Below, piece after piece: positions 9,062 through 18,191 of a stretch of DNA of 37,772 bases (its first letter is position 1; the number at the start of each line of letters is the position of its first letter). A program made the position numbers and the translations under genes. Source of the stretch: an uncultured Verrucomicrobiales bacterium (lineage in GTDB: Bacteria; Verrucomicrobiota; Verrucomicrobiia; Verrucomicrobiales; Akkermansiaceae). The DNA lies in assembly GCA_949373085.1 (NCBI GenBank), contig CASICJ010000030.1, forward strand, positions 1-37,772. The letters run 5' to 3'. Under the pieces are notes generated by a model that saw only the letters and a list, made by a program, of their open reading frames with translations, did not search any database and was not told where the DNA came from.

Positions 9062-10822
9062 TTCGTATGGAGCTTTCGCAGGACGGATCTCTTTCTTCTT
9101 GGACAGAAGAATTACAACCAACCAAAGAAAGCCCGCGATCAAGCCGCTTACCGCGAACCAATCACCAAAAGCTGCATAAAGTGTAATGTCTCCTTCCGAG
9201 GGAATATAAACGGTGGCTAATAAGTATCCGCGATGAAAGTAACTTCCATTCTCATTCACAAGGTGGCGCGTCTTTTTAGAATAGGGGTCGACCAGCGAGC
9301 CAGCTAAGGTAACAACCCCGGTAACACCACGGTTAGCACATCGAACCATCGGTCGACGTAATTCGATACTACGAAACAAGGCATTCCGGAAATGTTGCAC
9401 AGACCCCTCGCTTTCTTGAAACCAACCGTCATTCGTCACATTCACCAAAACCTGGGGTTCATTACGCACAAACTTTCGGGTCAATCGCGGCACAGTATCT
9501 TCAAAACAAACCGAAGGAATTACACTAACCGGTTGCCCTCCTATCTCTGCCTCCAAAGGTTCAAAAACAGCTCCGCGACTTAGCCCTTTCCCAAATTCCA
9601 CACCAGTTGTTTTAAGATATAGATCATGCAAAAATGGTAAGTCTGGGATAAACTCGCCAAGGATTACCAAATGGTTCTTCTGATAGCTCTGTCTTCTCCC
9701 TCGGCCATTATCCATAATCAGGGAGTTATAAACATCCACCTCTGGATCAACCACGGTTTCCCCCCGCACCTCGCTCATTCCCAGCACGAAGGTGAAATCT
9801 CCTAAGCTATGAATGTATTCAAAAACACTCTCAACTTTTGGTCCTCCTAGAATTAACCCACCCTCCTGTTCATAAAGATAGGCGGGTAAACACGCCTCGG
9901 GCCAGATCACTAGATCAGGCATCCTGATTCCCACGATATCCTCTTCTGATTCCGTCTCTTGTGCAGCTTCTGCAGCTTCGCGGAAAACCTCCTCCATACC
10001 CTCTGCTGTTAGTTCCTCAAAACCTCCTACGATTTTTGAAGGCTCCCACAAAATCTTGTCGGCAAACTGTGGAATATCTTGTTGCACCATCAAAACCCGA
10101 CCTTCGATCTTTGGCTCATTTGTCACCGAAGAAATCCGGATTGTTCCCCAGGTGAACGCCAACATGATGACCAGCAGCGCGCTCGCAAAGTCCCAATGAA
10201 GAACCTTCACCTCATTTGCTTTAAACTGTTGGTAAAAACGCCGTGCCGTCTGCACCACCACTGCGCTTAAAAAGACCGGCAGAAACGAAAGTCCGATCAC
10301 TCCAATATATTCGGCATTCTGCGCCAAAATCAGATTTTTGGCAAACGTCACGCCCAAGCCATTCCAACCAAACCCCGTCATGAGCCAACCACGCACCCAC
10401 TCTAGCCCACACCAAAACCCTGCAAGCAAGGAAGCATAACCAAGGCTACGCAAGCTTTGTTGCGCCCGATCACGAATCGTCTTTGCCCTCTCATACTTCA
10501 CCCGCCAAGGATTGATTGAACCTGCAGCAAAAGCCCCAAATAAACCAAAGTAGACGGAAAGATAAGCTGACAGAGCTAAAGCTCCTGGCCAAGTCACTGT
10601 CCCAAGCCACTTGAGATTGATCACCCAGAACCCCATGCCAGCTAGCCAAGCCAAGCCAAAAGCTTTCAGACAACGCCTCTTGCCTGAAGTTGTCCAAAGC
10701 AAAGGAAGCAACAGCCACATCCACCCCCAGACTATCCAAGCCTCATCAAATGGTGCAAAGCTAAAAGCAAGGGCGATCCCACTTAAAACCGCTGCCAAAA
10801 TTTTCAAAAAACGGACCATCAT
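9053..10822 (-). CDS. lnt: Apolipoprotein N-acyltransferase
   Basis: Integral inner-membrane enzyme that adds the third acyl chain to lipoproteins; 589 residues. Several N-terminal membrane helices occupy about residues 5-225, then comes a nitrilase-fold periplasmic domain with the expected Glu-Lys-Cys triad: E309 in VIWPEACLP, K382 in YQKNHLVILGEF and C439 in IPSVCFED. A final membrane helix lies near 557-573. It is longer than most Lnt proteins (around 510), with an acidic insertion near 268-298. The start overlaps the stop of the upstream phosphomutase gene (ATGATG, TGA inside), which indicates translational coupling. Its presence shows a Gram-negative lipoprotein pathway. Confidence 0.93.
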   Translation of the reverse strand: MMVRFLKILAAVLSGIALAFSFAPFDEAWIVWGWMWLLLPLLWTTSGKRRCLKAFGLAWLAGMGFWVINLKWLGTVTWPGALALSAYLSVYFGLFGAFAAGSINPWRVKYERAKTIRDRAQQSLRSLGYASLLAGFWCGLEWVRGWLMTGFGWNGLGVTFAKNLILAQNAEYIGVIGLSFLPVFLSAVVVQTARRFYQQFKANEVKVLHWDFASALLVIMLAFTWGTIRISSVTNEPKIEGRVLMVQQDIPQFADKILWEPSKIVGGFEELTAEGMEEVFREAAEAAQETESEEDIVGIRMPDLVIWPEACLPAYLYEQEGGLILGGPKVESVFEYIHSLGDFTFVLGMSEVRGETVVDPEVDVYNSLIMDNGRGRRQSYQKNHLVILGEFIPDLPFLHDLYLKTTGVEFGKGLSRGAVFEPLEAEIGGQPVSVIPSVCFEDTVPRLTRKFVRNEPQVLVNVTNDGWFQESEGSVQHFRNALFRSIELRRPMVRCANRGVTGVVTLAGSLVDPYSKKTRHLVNENGSYFHRGYLLATVYIPSEGDITLYAAFGDWFAVSGLIAGFLWLVVILLSKKKEIRPAKAPYETD

Positions 10823-12726
10823 TCCATCCGTTTATAAGCGTCTCTCTCTAAGGCACCCCAAAGTGCGTCCAACGACTTCTGAACCTCATATTTATTTTCA
10901 CCCTTCCCAAAAAGGTAATATTTTATTTTCGGTTCTGTTCCAGAAGGACGGACCGCAAATCGACGTCCATCCGCCAAATCCACAAAAAGCATCGAGGCTT
11001 CGGGTAGTTCATCCCCCTCTTGATCGTAGAATCCTCCCCTTGCATAATCTCTCACCGCAATTGCATTCGAACCATCCACTAATTCCGGAGGGTTCACACT
11101 GTAAGATTTCACCAAGGCAGCGATCTTCCGCGCCCCCTCGCCCCCGTCCATCACGAGCGATTTCCCCTGCTCTAGATGAACTCCATATTCACCCCAGATT
11201 CGATCACGAAGCCCAGCAATCGTGGTGCCCTCGCTCATAGCGTAAGCAGCCAATTCAGCAAACATAACAGCTGAAGCATTTCCATCTTTATCCCGAACAA
11301 AATCACTTCCAAGATAGCCATAACTTTCCTCGCCACCGAAAACGAAAAACTTCGAATACTCCAATCGAAGCTTCCGACTCTCTTCTTCGGTCAAGTTCCG
11401 ATAATCACCTTTCTTCTCATTTGGAATAGCGTCCTCATACTTCTTAAGCTTCTCCCCTATATATTTAAATCCAGTCAATGTGTCTATTACGTTAATTCCG
11501 TATTTTTCCGCAATAGACCTTTGTAATTCAGTTGTTACTAATGTTTTTACTAAAACCGCTCGACTTCGATTACTCTCAGTAAGCCAACCAAGATCGAACA
11601 TTGTCTTAATACGATACCAGCCTAGCAAGGAACCGATCTGATTTCCTGTTAATAACTCCATCTCACCCTCATCATTTCGTATCGCAACCCCCATACGGTC
11701 ACAATCTGGATCAGTTGCGATGACCGCATCCGCACCCACTTCCTCGGCCAACGCAATCCCCTTCGCCAGAGCTGGAGCATTCTCAGGATTCGGAGATTCG
11801 ACTGTCGGAAACCTTCCATCTGGCCCGTCTTGCTCAGGCACCGTAACGACCTCAAACCCGAGTTCACGAAGCATCGGCACGATGATAACCCCTCCTGTTC
11901 CATGAAGGTTAGTATAGACAACCTTAGCCCTCCGCACCTCAAGTAGATCAGGACGTAAGAGCACCGTCTTCAACTTGTTCATATAAGTCCGATCCATCTC
12001 GGCCCCAAGAATGGTCAATTGCCCTTTTTCATCTCCAGGAAGAGCTTCATAATTTTCACTTTCCAATGCATTGACCTCATTGATTACTCCAGTCGCGTGG
12101 GGTTCAACTAATTGCCCGCCATCATCAGTGTAGGCCTTAAAGCCATTATCATGTGATGGGTTATGACTGGCCGTCAGACAGACACCCGAATCAGCCCGTA
12201 AGTAACGAACTGCAAAGGAGATTTCAGGCGTAGCACGCTCAGCCTCGAAAAGATAGGCATCACAACCCAGATCAGTCGCAACTTTAGCGCAGGTTTCCGC
12301 AAAATCGCGTGAGAAATGACGAGTATCATGGCCGATCACGAGCGACGGACGCCCTTCCCCAGAAAAAGTCTTTTTCACGTATCTCACCAAACCAATCATA
12401 GCGCGTTTAAGATTGAAAAAGTTCATTGAAGCAGTTCCTACACAAGGATGCTCTGGTCGATCAAGTGGCCCGCCCTCCCCTCGCTCGGCTCGTGTTACAA
12501 TCTTCCCGATCGTCCGGCCGCGCAGACCACCAGTCCCGAAGGTCATTGTTTTAAAGAATCTATCATCAATCTCCTGCCATTCATCGGATTCGAGTAGCTC
12601 CAAAATGGCGGCTGTACCCACCGGAGAGTTCGCGCCCCGAAGATAGAGACCAATATTGGCACCTGCCTCAACAGAGATGTCACCGCGGCTCACAGCATCA
12701 TCAAGAAGGGATTTCCATTCGCTCAT
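10819..12726 (-). CDS. Phospho-sugar mutase (phosphoglucomutase/phosphomannomutase family)
   Basis: Alpha-D-phosphohexomutase of 635 residues that moves phosphate between C1 and C6 of a hexose. All four signature loops are present: the phosphoserine loop TASHNPSHDNGF (Ser about 187), the metal loop DPDCDRMGVA (about 339), the sugar-binding loop GGEESYGYL and the phosphate loop RPSGTEPKIKYY. The length and the FGTGGLRG N-terminal motif fit the larger PgmB/ManB-like class used for glucose-1-phosphate/glucose-6-phosphate conversion. The ATG at 12726 (MSEWKSLLDD) is preferred over one 39 nt upstream. It is transcribed with lnt. The divergent methyltransferase gene begins 31 nt away, so their promoters must overlap. 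Confidence 0.9.
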   Translation of the reverse strand: MSEWKSLLDDAVSRGDISVEAGANIGLYLRGANSPVGTAAILELLESDEWQEIDDRFFKTMTFGTGGLRGRTIGKIVTRAERGEGGPLDRPEHPCVGTASMNFFNLKRAMIGLVRYVKKTFSGEGRPSLVIGHDTRHFSRDFAETCAKVATDLGCDAYLFEAERATPEISFAVRYLRADSGVCLTASHNPSHDNGFKAYTDDGGQLVEPHATGVINEVNALESENYEALPGDEKGQLTILGAEMDRTYMNKLKTVLLRPDLLEVRRAKVVYTNLHGTGGVIIVPMLRELGFEVVTVPEQDGPDGRFPTVESPNPENAPALAKGIALAEEVGADAVIATDPDCDRMGVAIRNDEGEMELLTGNQIGSLLGWYRIKTMFDLGWLTESNRSRAVLVKTLVTTELQRSIAEKYGINVIDTLTGFKYIGEKLKKYEDAIPNEKKGDYRNLTEEESRKLRLEYSKFFVFGGEESYGYLGSDFVRDKDGNASAVMFAELAAYAMSEGTTIAGLRDRIWGEYGVHLEQGKSLVMDGGEGARKIAALVKSYSVNPPELVDGSNAIAVRDYARGGFYDQEGDELPEASMLFVDLADGRRFAVRPSGTEPKIKYYLFGKGENKYEVQKSLDALWGALERDAYKRME

Positions 12727-12757
12727 TTCGCTAGCAATGCTAGAACGGCCCCGCGCA

Positions 12758-13654
12758 ATGTCCAACCCTCGCCTTCATGAAATTATCTCACGCTCTCTCG
12801 AAAAGCGTGAAAGCCTACAAAATGGAGAAACAAGCCTCATCCGCCTGATTGATGGACAAGGCGATAATCTCAATGGACATATCCTCGAGAGCTACGGCAA
12901 AGGCTGGCTAGTTTCAACTACCGGATCAAATTTAGGAAAGGATATTCGCGACATCCTTAGCAACTACCAAAAGCCCCTCTATTGGAAAAGGCTAGACCAG
13001 CACCAAAAGGAATCACCCGTCCATTTATGCGGAGAAGAACTCCCCGAGTTCTTCTCCGGTCTTGAAAACGGATTAAAATGCCGCCTTTCCTTCAAATCTG
13101 GCTACTCTCAAGGGATATTTATTGATCAAAGGAACAACCGCGAAGCATTAAGAAAAATGGTCAAACCAGGGCAAACCGTTTTAAACACTTTTGCTTACAC
13201 CGGATTCTTCTCAATCGCTGCGGCTGCCGCCGGCGCAATCACCTCTTCTCTCGACCTCTCACAAGTATACCTCGACTGGACTCGCGAGAACTTTCTCCTC
13301 AACGACATCGATCCCACAGATCACTACTTTTGCAAAGGCGACACCTTCCACTGGCTCCGCCGCTTCGCTAAACAAAGCCGCTTTTTCGACTACATCATTC
13401 TCGATCCACCCACTTTCTCGCGCGACGACAAGGGTAAGGTTTTTCGTGTTGAAAAAGATTACAGTCAACTCTTTGAGCTCGCTTCCGCATGCCTCGCGCC
13501 AGGAGGGAAAATTCTAGCCTGCACCAATTTTCGCGGTATTAATATTAGCGATTTTATGAAGCAACTCGAAGGAGCAGACCTTAGGATCAGCCCGATGCCA
13601 GAGGACTTTACCGACACTCCTTATTTAAAATCAATCTGGGCTACCTTTCGCTAG
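12758..13654 (+). CDS. Class I SAM-dependent methyltransferase, RlmI-like
   Basis: A 298-residue methyltransferase related to the 23S rRNA m5C enzyme RlmI and the C-terminal half of RlmK (Methyltrans_SAM family). Visible are an N-terminal small domain (LIRLIDGQGDNLNGHILESY), SAM-binding motif I (VLNTFAYTGFFSIAAAAAGA), a substrate-side motif (GIFIDQRNNR) and motif IV (IILDPPTFSRD). The PUA domain found at the N-terminus of full-length RlmI is absent. The ATG at 12758 (MSNPRLHEI) was chosen because upstream starts would run into the divergent mutase gene. Its exact RNA target is not predictable. Confidence 0.78.
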   Translation: MSNPRLHEIISRSLEKRESLQNGETSLIRLIDGQGDNLNGHILESYGKGWLVSTTGSNLGKDIRDILSNYQKPLYWKRLDQHQKESPVHLCGEELPEFFSGLENGLKCRLSFKSGYSQGIFIDQRNNREALRKMVKPGQTVLNTFAYTGFFSIAAAAAGAITSSLDLSQVYLDWTRENFLLNDIDPTDHYFCKGDTFHWLRRFAKQSRFFDYIILDPPTFSRDDKGKVFRVEKDYSQLFELASACLAPGGKILACTNFRGINISDFMKQLEGADLRISPMPEDFTDTPYLKSIWATFR

Positions 13655-13906
13655 ATAGGGTCTAAAGCTAATTTAATGAATCGGACAGATAGTTGCCTGA
13701 CGTAATACCTTTGGATCAACTAATAACCGGGAGTGAAATCTTGAATCCACGGTAGTTTTCAATGTCAAAAACTTGAGCAAGACAACTCTGCTCGTCACAC
13801 CTAACAAAGGGACAATCTCTTAAGCAAGGCGCTTTCACTCCACCTCAGCCCAGGGCTCAATTCTAACAAATGGAGCCTCTTTGAACCTTGAGTTACTTTA
13901 TAAGAG

Positions 13907-13982
13907 TGGTGGCTCATCCCGGAATCGAACCAGGGACACAAGGATTTTCAATCCTCTGCTCTACCAACTGAGCTATCGAGCC
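13907..13982 (-). tRNA. tRNA-Phe (GAA), CCA encoded
   Basis: A complete cloverleaf can be folded on the minus strand: acceptor GGCTCGA/ATGAGCC (one mismatch and one G-U), D arm GCTC/GAGC, anticodon stem GAGGA/TCCTT with loop TTGAAAA and anticodon GAA at 34-36, a 5-nt variable loop, and T arm CCTGG/CCGGG with loop TTCGATT. The discriminator A is followed by an encoded CCA (13907-13909). The gene stands alone between the methyltransferase and opcA genes. Confidence 0.95.
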
Positions 13983-14062
13983 TTACAATCTTTGTTGAGG
14001 GCGGGTGATAAGACGGACCGAGAGGCTTGGCAATATAAAATGACTCTCAAGGCCCCATTTTT

Positions 14063-15124
14063 TCAATCCCCTCCTTCGAGCAGCTCCATGAATTGTGGCA
14101 GCACATTTAAGAAGAGTGAATTCTTGCCACCACGAGACAACTGGCTCGCGACCAAACCTGCTGAATCATCGTCATCGGCAGGTCCACTAAAATCGGCGAC
14201 GTGATTCTCGGCACAAATCGATTGGCAAAGGTGAGAATTCCCGGCCTCACGACTGATTCTCGCCTTAAAATTTGGCGCGCTCATCTCCAATTCCGAAATC
14301 GGAGCTCCCTCGTCATCCCAAATTAGATCAACGACAACCTCACTACCTTCAAGGGATTCTAAGATCACCCGATCAGTCTCTTGGCATTGAACCGACCAAC
14401 CCGAACGCGTAATTACCCAGGCCAACATCAGGAGAGCCGCGATACGATGTTTCGACTGAGCTTTAATTCTTACTCCCTCAATTTCAGGGAAGGCCTTATG
14501 AGCCATAGGATCATCGAATAGCCGGGCGACCGCCAGACGATAGAAATAGCTTCTCGTCCACGACAGATCCTGCGTCACCATCCCACCCTTAGTGTCGGAG
14601 CGAGCTTCCAGAAGTCGCCTGAACCCTATCTTTGGATCAGCCCAGTCAGAGCTGTCAAAAATCAGCCGATTCAAAAGCCGATAGAGCCGTTCTTCGAAAA
14701 GCTCACTAAATTCGCCCTGCCACCAAAAAACTAACGGAAGATCGCTATTTAAATGTGCAAAAACAGTATTTCGAAGTCGCCCGAGCGACTTACCATGAAG
14801 CAAAAACGAAACTTGTTCGGAGCAGATCGACTTTTTGCCGTGCGCGAGATGACAATGGGCTGTAATCCAAGATTCCACCTTCACATCGGTCGCCTTGCGA
14901 TTCATCGCAATTAAAACTGCCCGACATGCATTTTCTCGGGTGAGCTCTTGGATCGTTTGCGAGTTCTCCTGTAACCTTGAAGGATCTTCAGTATATACTA
15001 GAAAATTCATCAACGACGCATTCGTGCTCGCGTCGCCAGCTTCCCATAGCTTCTTAAGTTCACCATCGATCGCACCAATCTCAACCGGTATTCCGAGATT
15101 TTCAGTAGAATTTAACATACTCAT
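14063..15124 (-). CDS. opcA: OpcA-like glucose-6-phosphate dehydrogenase assembly protein
   Basis: A 353-residue protein matching OpcA, which promotes assembly or activation of glucose-6-phosphate dehydrogenase in cyanobacteria and actinobacteria. Recognisable blocks are TASLMNFLVY-like NASLMNFLVYTED near the N-terminus, DLPLVFWWQGEF in the middle, and IFDSSDWADP shortly after. The start at 15124 lies 2 nt beyond the zwf stop, with a GGAGGAG ribosome-binding site inside the last zwf codons, so the two are translationally coupled. A GTG/ATG 18 nt upstream would overlap zwf and is less likely. No catalytic residues are expected. Confidence 0.85.
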   Translation of the reverse strand: MSMLNSTENLGIPVEIGAIDGELKKLWEAGDASTNASLMNFLVYTEDPSRLQENSQTIQELTRENACRAVLIAMNRKATDVKVESWITAHCHLAHGKKSICSEQVSFLLHGKSLGRLRNTVFAHLNSDLPLVFWWQGEFSELFEERLYRLLNRLIFDSSDWADPKIGFRRLLEARSDTKGGMVTQDLSWTRSYFYRLAVARLFDDPMAHKAFPEIEGVRIKAQSKHRIAALLMLAWVITRSGWSVQCQETDRVILESLEGSEVVVDLIWDDEGAPISELEMSAPNFKARISREAGNSHLCQSICAENHVADFSGPADDDDSAGLVASQLSRGGKNSLFLNVLPQFMELLEGGD

Positions 15125-15126
15125 TT

Positions 15127-16683
15127 CTAGAGTCTCCTCCAAGTGCGCCCATCCTTGGCGAGCAATTCATCGGCCTCCCACGGCCCCCACGATCCAGCGG
15201 GAAATTCTGCGATCGGCAGTTGCTCGGCGCTATCAGCCCAAGCTTTATGAATCTTGTCAATAAAACGCCATGCTTCCTCCACTTCATCACGACGCGCAAA
15301 CAAGGTTGCATCGCCCGCCATGGCATCAAGAAGGAGACGTTCATAAGCTTCAGGACTGCTCTTTCCGAAGCTGCTAGCGTAGTGAAAGTCCATTTTCACA
15401 GCCTCCATGCGCAGAGTCGTGCCTGGAAGCTTTGAGTTTATCATAAGTGAAATCCCCTCATCCGGCTGGATCCGAATCACAAGAACATTACCCGTCGGCA
15501 CTCCGCCAGGCATCGCGTTAAAAAGCACACTAGGAGTCTCTTTAAAGTGAACTGAAATTTCAGTCGCTTTTTTTGGAAGGCGCTTTCCCACGCGGACATA
15601 GAAAGGCACTCCGCTCCATCGCCAAGTGTCGACCATACAACGTAACGCAACATATGCTTCGGTCTCTGAGTCAGATTTCACTCGGTCTTCATCGCGATAC
15701 CCAGGCACTTCCTTGCCATTGATATTCCCAGCAACATATTGACCACGAACAACATTCTCCGCGACGAGTTCCGGGGTATCCCACTGTCTCAACGAGCGAA
15801 TCACCTTCACCTTTTCATCACGAACTCCATCCGCCGTCAAATCGGTTGGAGGTTCCATAGCGACCAAACTCAGAAGCTGTAAGAGGTGATTTTGAACCAT
15901 ATCCCGCAAGGCTCCGGCCTCGTCGTAGTAGCCACCACGTCCTCCCTCCATTCCAAGGTGCTCGGCACAAGTAATTTGAATATGATCAATATGCTCCTTA
16001 TTCCACATTGGCTCAAAAATCGCGTTAGCAAAACGAAGGACCAAAATATTTTGGGCAGTCTCTTTACCTAGGTAATGATCGATTCGGTAGGTATCCTTCT
16101 CCTCAAAAGTCCCATTCACAACTTCGTTGAGATGCTGGGCAGTTTCCAGCGTCGTCCCGAAGGGCTTCTCGACAATCACACGTGACCAACAGCCATCACA
16201 GTGGGGCCGTTCTTGACTCAAGCCTGCCTCTTTAAGATTCAAGAGAATATCGTCAAAATACTCGGGTGCACTTGCAATATAGAAAAGGCGATTTCCCTTC
16301 CCTCCGCGTTCACGGTCAATCTCATCAAGGCGATCAGAAAGCCTCTTGTAGCCGTCCTTATCCTGAAACTCACTTTTGTGGTATTCAATATTTGCCGCAA
16401 TACTTTCCCAAATCTCCTCATCGTGTCCCGTGCGGGAAACCTTACGATTTGAATCTTCAAGCCCCTCGCAAAAAAACTCATCGGACCAGTCTCGACGGGC
16501 AAAGCCGAGAATCTTAACCCCCGCGGGCAATTCCCCATCGATCGCCAAATTATAAAGTGCGGGAATCAGTTTACGATGGGTTAAATCACCCGTAGCTCCA
16601 AAAATGACAACACTGCATGCCTCAGCAAGATTGCGGGATACTAAATCCTCGCGAAATGGGTTATTCACGGGGCTTTTTCCCAC
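15127..16683 (-). CDS. zwf: Glucose-6-phosphate 1-dehydrogenase
   Basis: First enzyme of the oxidative pentose phosphate pathway, 518 residues. The NADP-binding loop is VIFGATGDLTHRKL (26-39), EKPFG is at 172-176 and the catalytic segment RIDHYLGKE at 200-208 contains the active-site histidine. Length is normal for the family. It is immediately followed by opcA, and transaldolase starts divergently 356 nt upstream, so the pathway genes are grouped around one control region. Confidence 0.96.
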   Translation of the reverse strand: MGKSPVNNPFREDLVSRNLAEACSVVIFGATGDLTHRKLIPALYNLAIDGELPAGVKILGFARRDWSDEFFCEGLEDSNRKVSRTGHDEEIWESIAANIEYHKSEFQDKDGYKRLSDRLDEIDRERGGKGNRLFYIASAPEYFDDILLNLKEAGLSQERPHCDGCWSRVIVEKPFGTTLETAQHLNEVVNGTFEEKDTYRIDHYLGKETAQNILVLRFANAIFEPMWNKEHIDHIQITCAEHLGMEGGRGGYYDEAGALRDMVQNHLLQLLSLVAMEPPTDLTADGVRDEKVKVIRSLRQWDTPELVAENVVRGQYVAGNINGKEVPGYRDEDRVKSDSETEAYVALRCMVDTWRWSGVPFYVRVGKRLPKKATEISVHFKETPSVLFNAMPGGVPTGNVLVIRIQPDEGISLMINSKLPGTTLRMEAVKMDFHYASSFGKSSPEAYERLLLDAMAGDATLFARRDEVEEAWRFIDKIHKAWADSAEQLPIAEFPAGSWGPWEADELLAKDGRTWRRL

Positions 16684-17039
16684 ACCCCGAACACCTTTTC
16701 AACCCCCAAGCATTTCTTTTGTGTCTTGAGCCCACATAACCCCGCCCAAGAACATCGTTAAGACCCCTCCCGGACTCTCAGCTCAAAGAGCACACTTTCG
16801 GCTGACTTCATTCTTTATTAGTCACCTCAAGACCTTGATTACTTGGTGCTAAAGCAGACTCTCTTGATCTGTTGAACGTCTACCCGTTCCAAAAATTTCC
16901 ATTTCGATCACGCCCATCTTCACCACAAGAATTTTTCCATTATATCAAATAATATCTACACTCTAAATACTCATTACAACACGCCATTAGGCAAGAAAGT
17001 CTTGCTTACTCTCGCCTCTGGGGGCATTTCAATACCACT
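16684..17039. other. 356-nt divergent control region between zwf and tal, with hairpin
   Basis: No gene was found here. It must hold the promoters for zwf (leftward) and tal (rightward). An inverted repeat AGGCAAGA-AAG-TCTTGCTT at 16989-17007 (8-bp stem, one G-U, 3-nt loop) lies 32 nt before the tal ATG and could be an operator or leader hairpin; it has no T tract. An A+T-rich stretch lies around 16930-16975. No confident -35/-10 pair was recognised. Confidence 0.35.
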
Positions 17040-17993
17040 ATGCCATCCCAACTTGACAGCCTGAAACAATTTACAGTCGTGGTTGCTGACACAGGTGATT
17101 TCGCCTCAATGCAGGAATACCAACCTCAAGATGCGACAACTAATCCCTCGCTAATCCTACAAGCGGCCAGCAAACCAGAATACAAGTCTCTTGTCGAAAA
17201 GGCAGTTGCTGAAAACAAAGGTTCCGACCTCTCAGGAGATGCATTGATCGAAGCAATCATGGATCGAGTTCTAATTCTTTTCGGCCTCGAAATTCTTAAA
17301 ATCGTTCCTGGCCGAGTTTCTACCGAAGTCGATGCACGTCTCTCCTTTGATAAAAAAGCGACCATCGCCAAAGCGAAGCAACTCATCTCAGCTTATGAGG
17401 CAGAGGGCATCTCCCGCGGCCGTATTCTAATCAAGATCGCTTCAACATGGGAGGGTATCAAGGCAGCTGAGGAGCTGGAAAAAGAAGGCATTCACTGTAA
17501 CCTCACCCTTCTCTTCGCCTTTGCCCAAGCAGTTGCTTGTGCCGAAGCGGGAGTTCAACTCATCTCACCTTTCGTCGGGCGTATTTACGATTGGTTCAAG
17601 AAGGAAAACGGCAAGGACTACTCCGGAGATAACGATCCAGGAGTTCAATCCGTTACTAAAATTTATAACTACTACAAAAAGTATGACTACAAGACGGAGG
17701 TCATGGGTGCTTCCTTCCGTAACACTGGACAGATTACGTCGCTAACCGGTTGCGATCTCCTTACCATTTCCCCCGGTCTTCTTGAAGAACTTCAAAATAC
17801 TGAGGGACCTCTCGAGCAAAAGCTCAACGAGGAGTCTCCTGAATGCAATTTGGAAAAAATATCTTTCGATGAGAAAGCCTTCCGTTACAAATTTAATGAA
17901 GATGCCATGGCCACTGAAAAAACCGCTCAGGGTATCCGGGCTTTTTCTGCTGATATCGTGAAGCTTGAGCAACTGATAGAGTCGATGGTTTAG
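17040..17993 (+). CDS. tal: Transaldolase
   Basis: A 317-residue transaldolase of the TalB type that moves a dihydroxyacetone unit between sedoheptulose-7-phosphate and glyceraldehyde-3-phosphate. Evidence: [10 protein letters not shown] (31-40), the Schiff-base lysine K132 in [22 protein letters not shown] and [13 protein letters not shown]. Length is normal. It begins after a long leader and ends at a strong terminator, so it is probably a single-gene transcript divergent from zwf-opcA. Together with zwf it links the oxidative and non-oxidative branches of the pentose phosphate pathway. Confidence 0.96.
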   Translation: MPSQLDSLKQFTVVVADTGDFASMQEYQPQDATTNPSLILQAASKPEYKSLVEKAVAENKGSDLSGDALIEAIMDRVLILFGLEILKIVPGRVSTEVDARLSFDKKATIAKAKQLISAYEAEGISRGRILIKIASTWEGIKAAEELEKEGIHCNLTLLFAFAQAVACAEAGVQLISPFVGRIYDWFKKENGKDYSGDNDPGVQSVTKIYNYYKKYDYKTEVMGASFRNTGQITSLTGCDLLTISPGLLEELQNTEGPLEQKLNEESPECNLEKISFDEKAFRYKFNEDAMATEKTAQGIRAFSADIVKLEQLIESMV

Positions 17994-18014
17994 AACTTCA
18001 ACTTCCTAACTTTC

Positions 18015-18048
18015 AAAAATCCCGCATCGCTTGATGTGGGATTTTTTT
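18015..18048 (+). terminator. Rho-independent terminator after tal
   Basis: AATCCCGCATC (18018-18028) pairs with GATGTGGGATT (18033-18043) over 11 bp with one G-U and a 4-nt loop, followed by a run of seven Ts (18042-18048), about 22 nt after the tal stop. Flanking As could extend the stem and give some function on the other strand. Confidence 0.9.
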
Positions 18049-18191
18049 GTTCTCAATCTGGAATAACCCTTTTGACTCATTTGAAAACTCATATTGCTGA
18101 ATTCGTCTCACAAACTCTTTTCCATTACCACACCTCTTCAAAAAAAATATTCCCGTAAAAGCGAAGCGAGTGCCTCAAAACCGAATAAATC

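Noticed and set aside
10611..11240. Long open frame on the plus strand opposite lnt and the phosphomutase
   Set aside because: It is antisense to two well-supported genes, has biased composition and matches no family.
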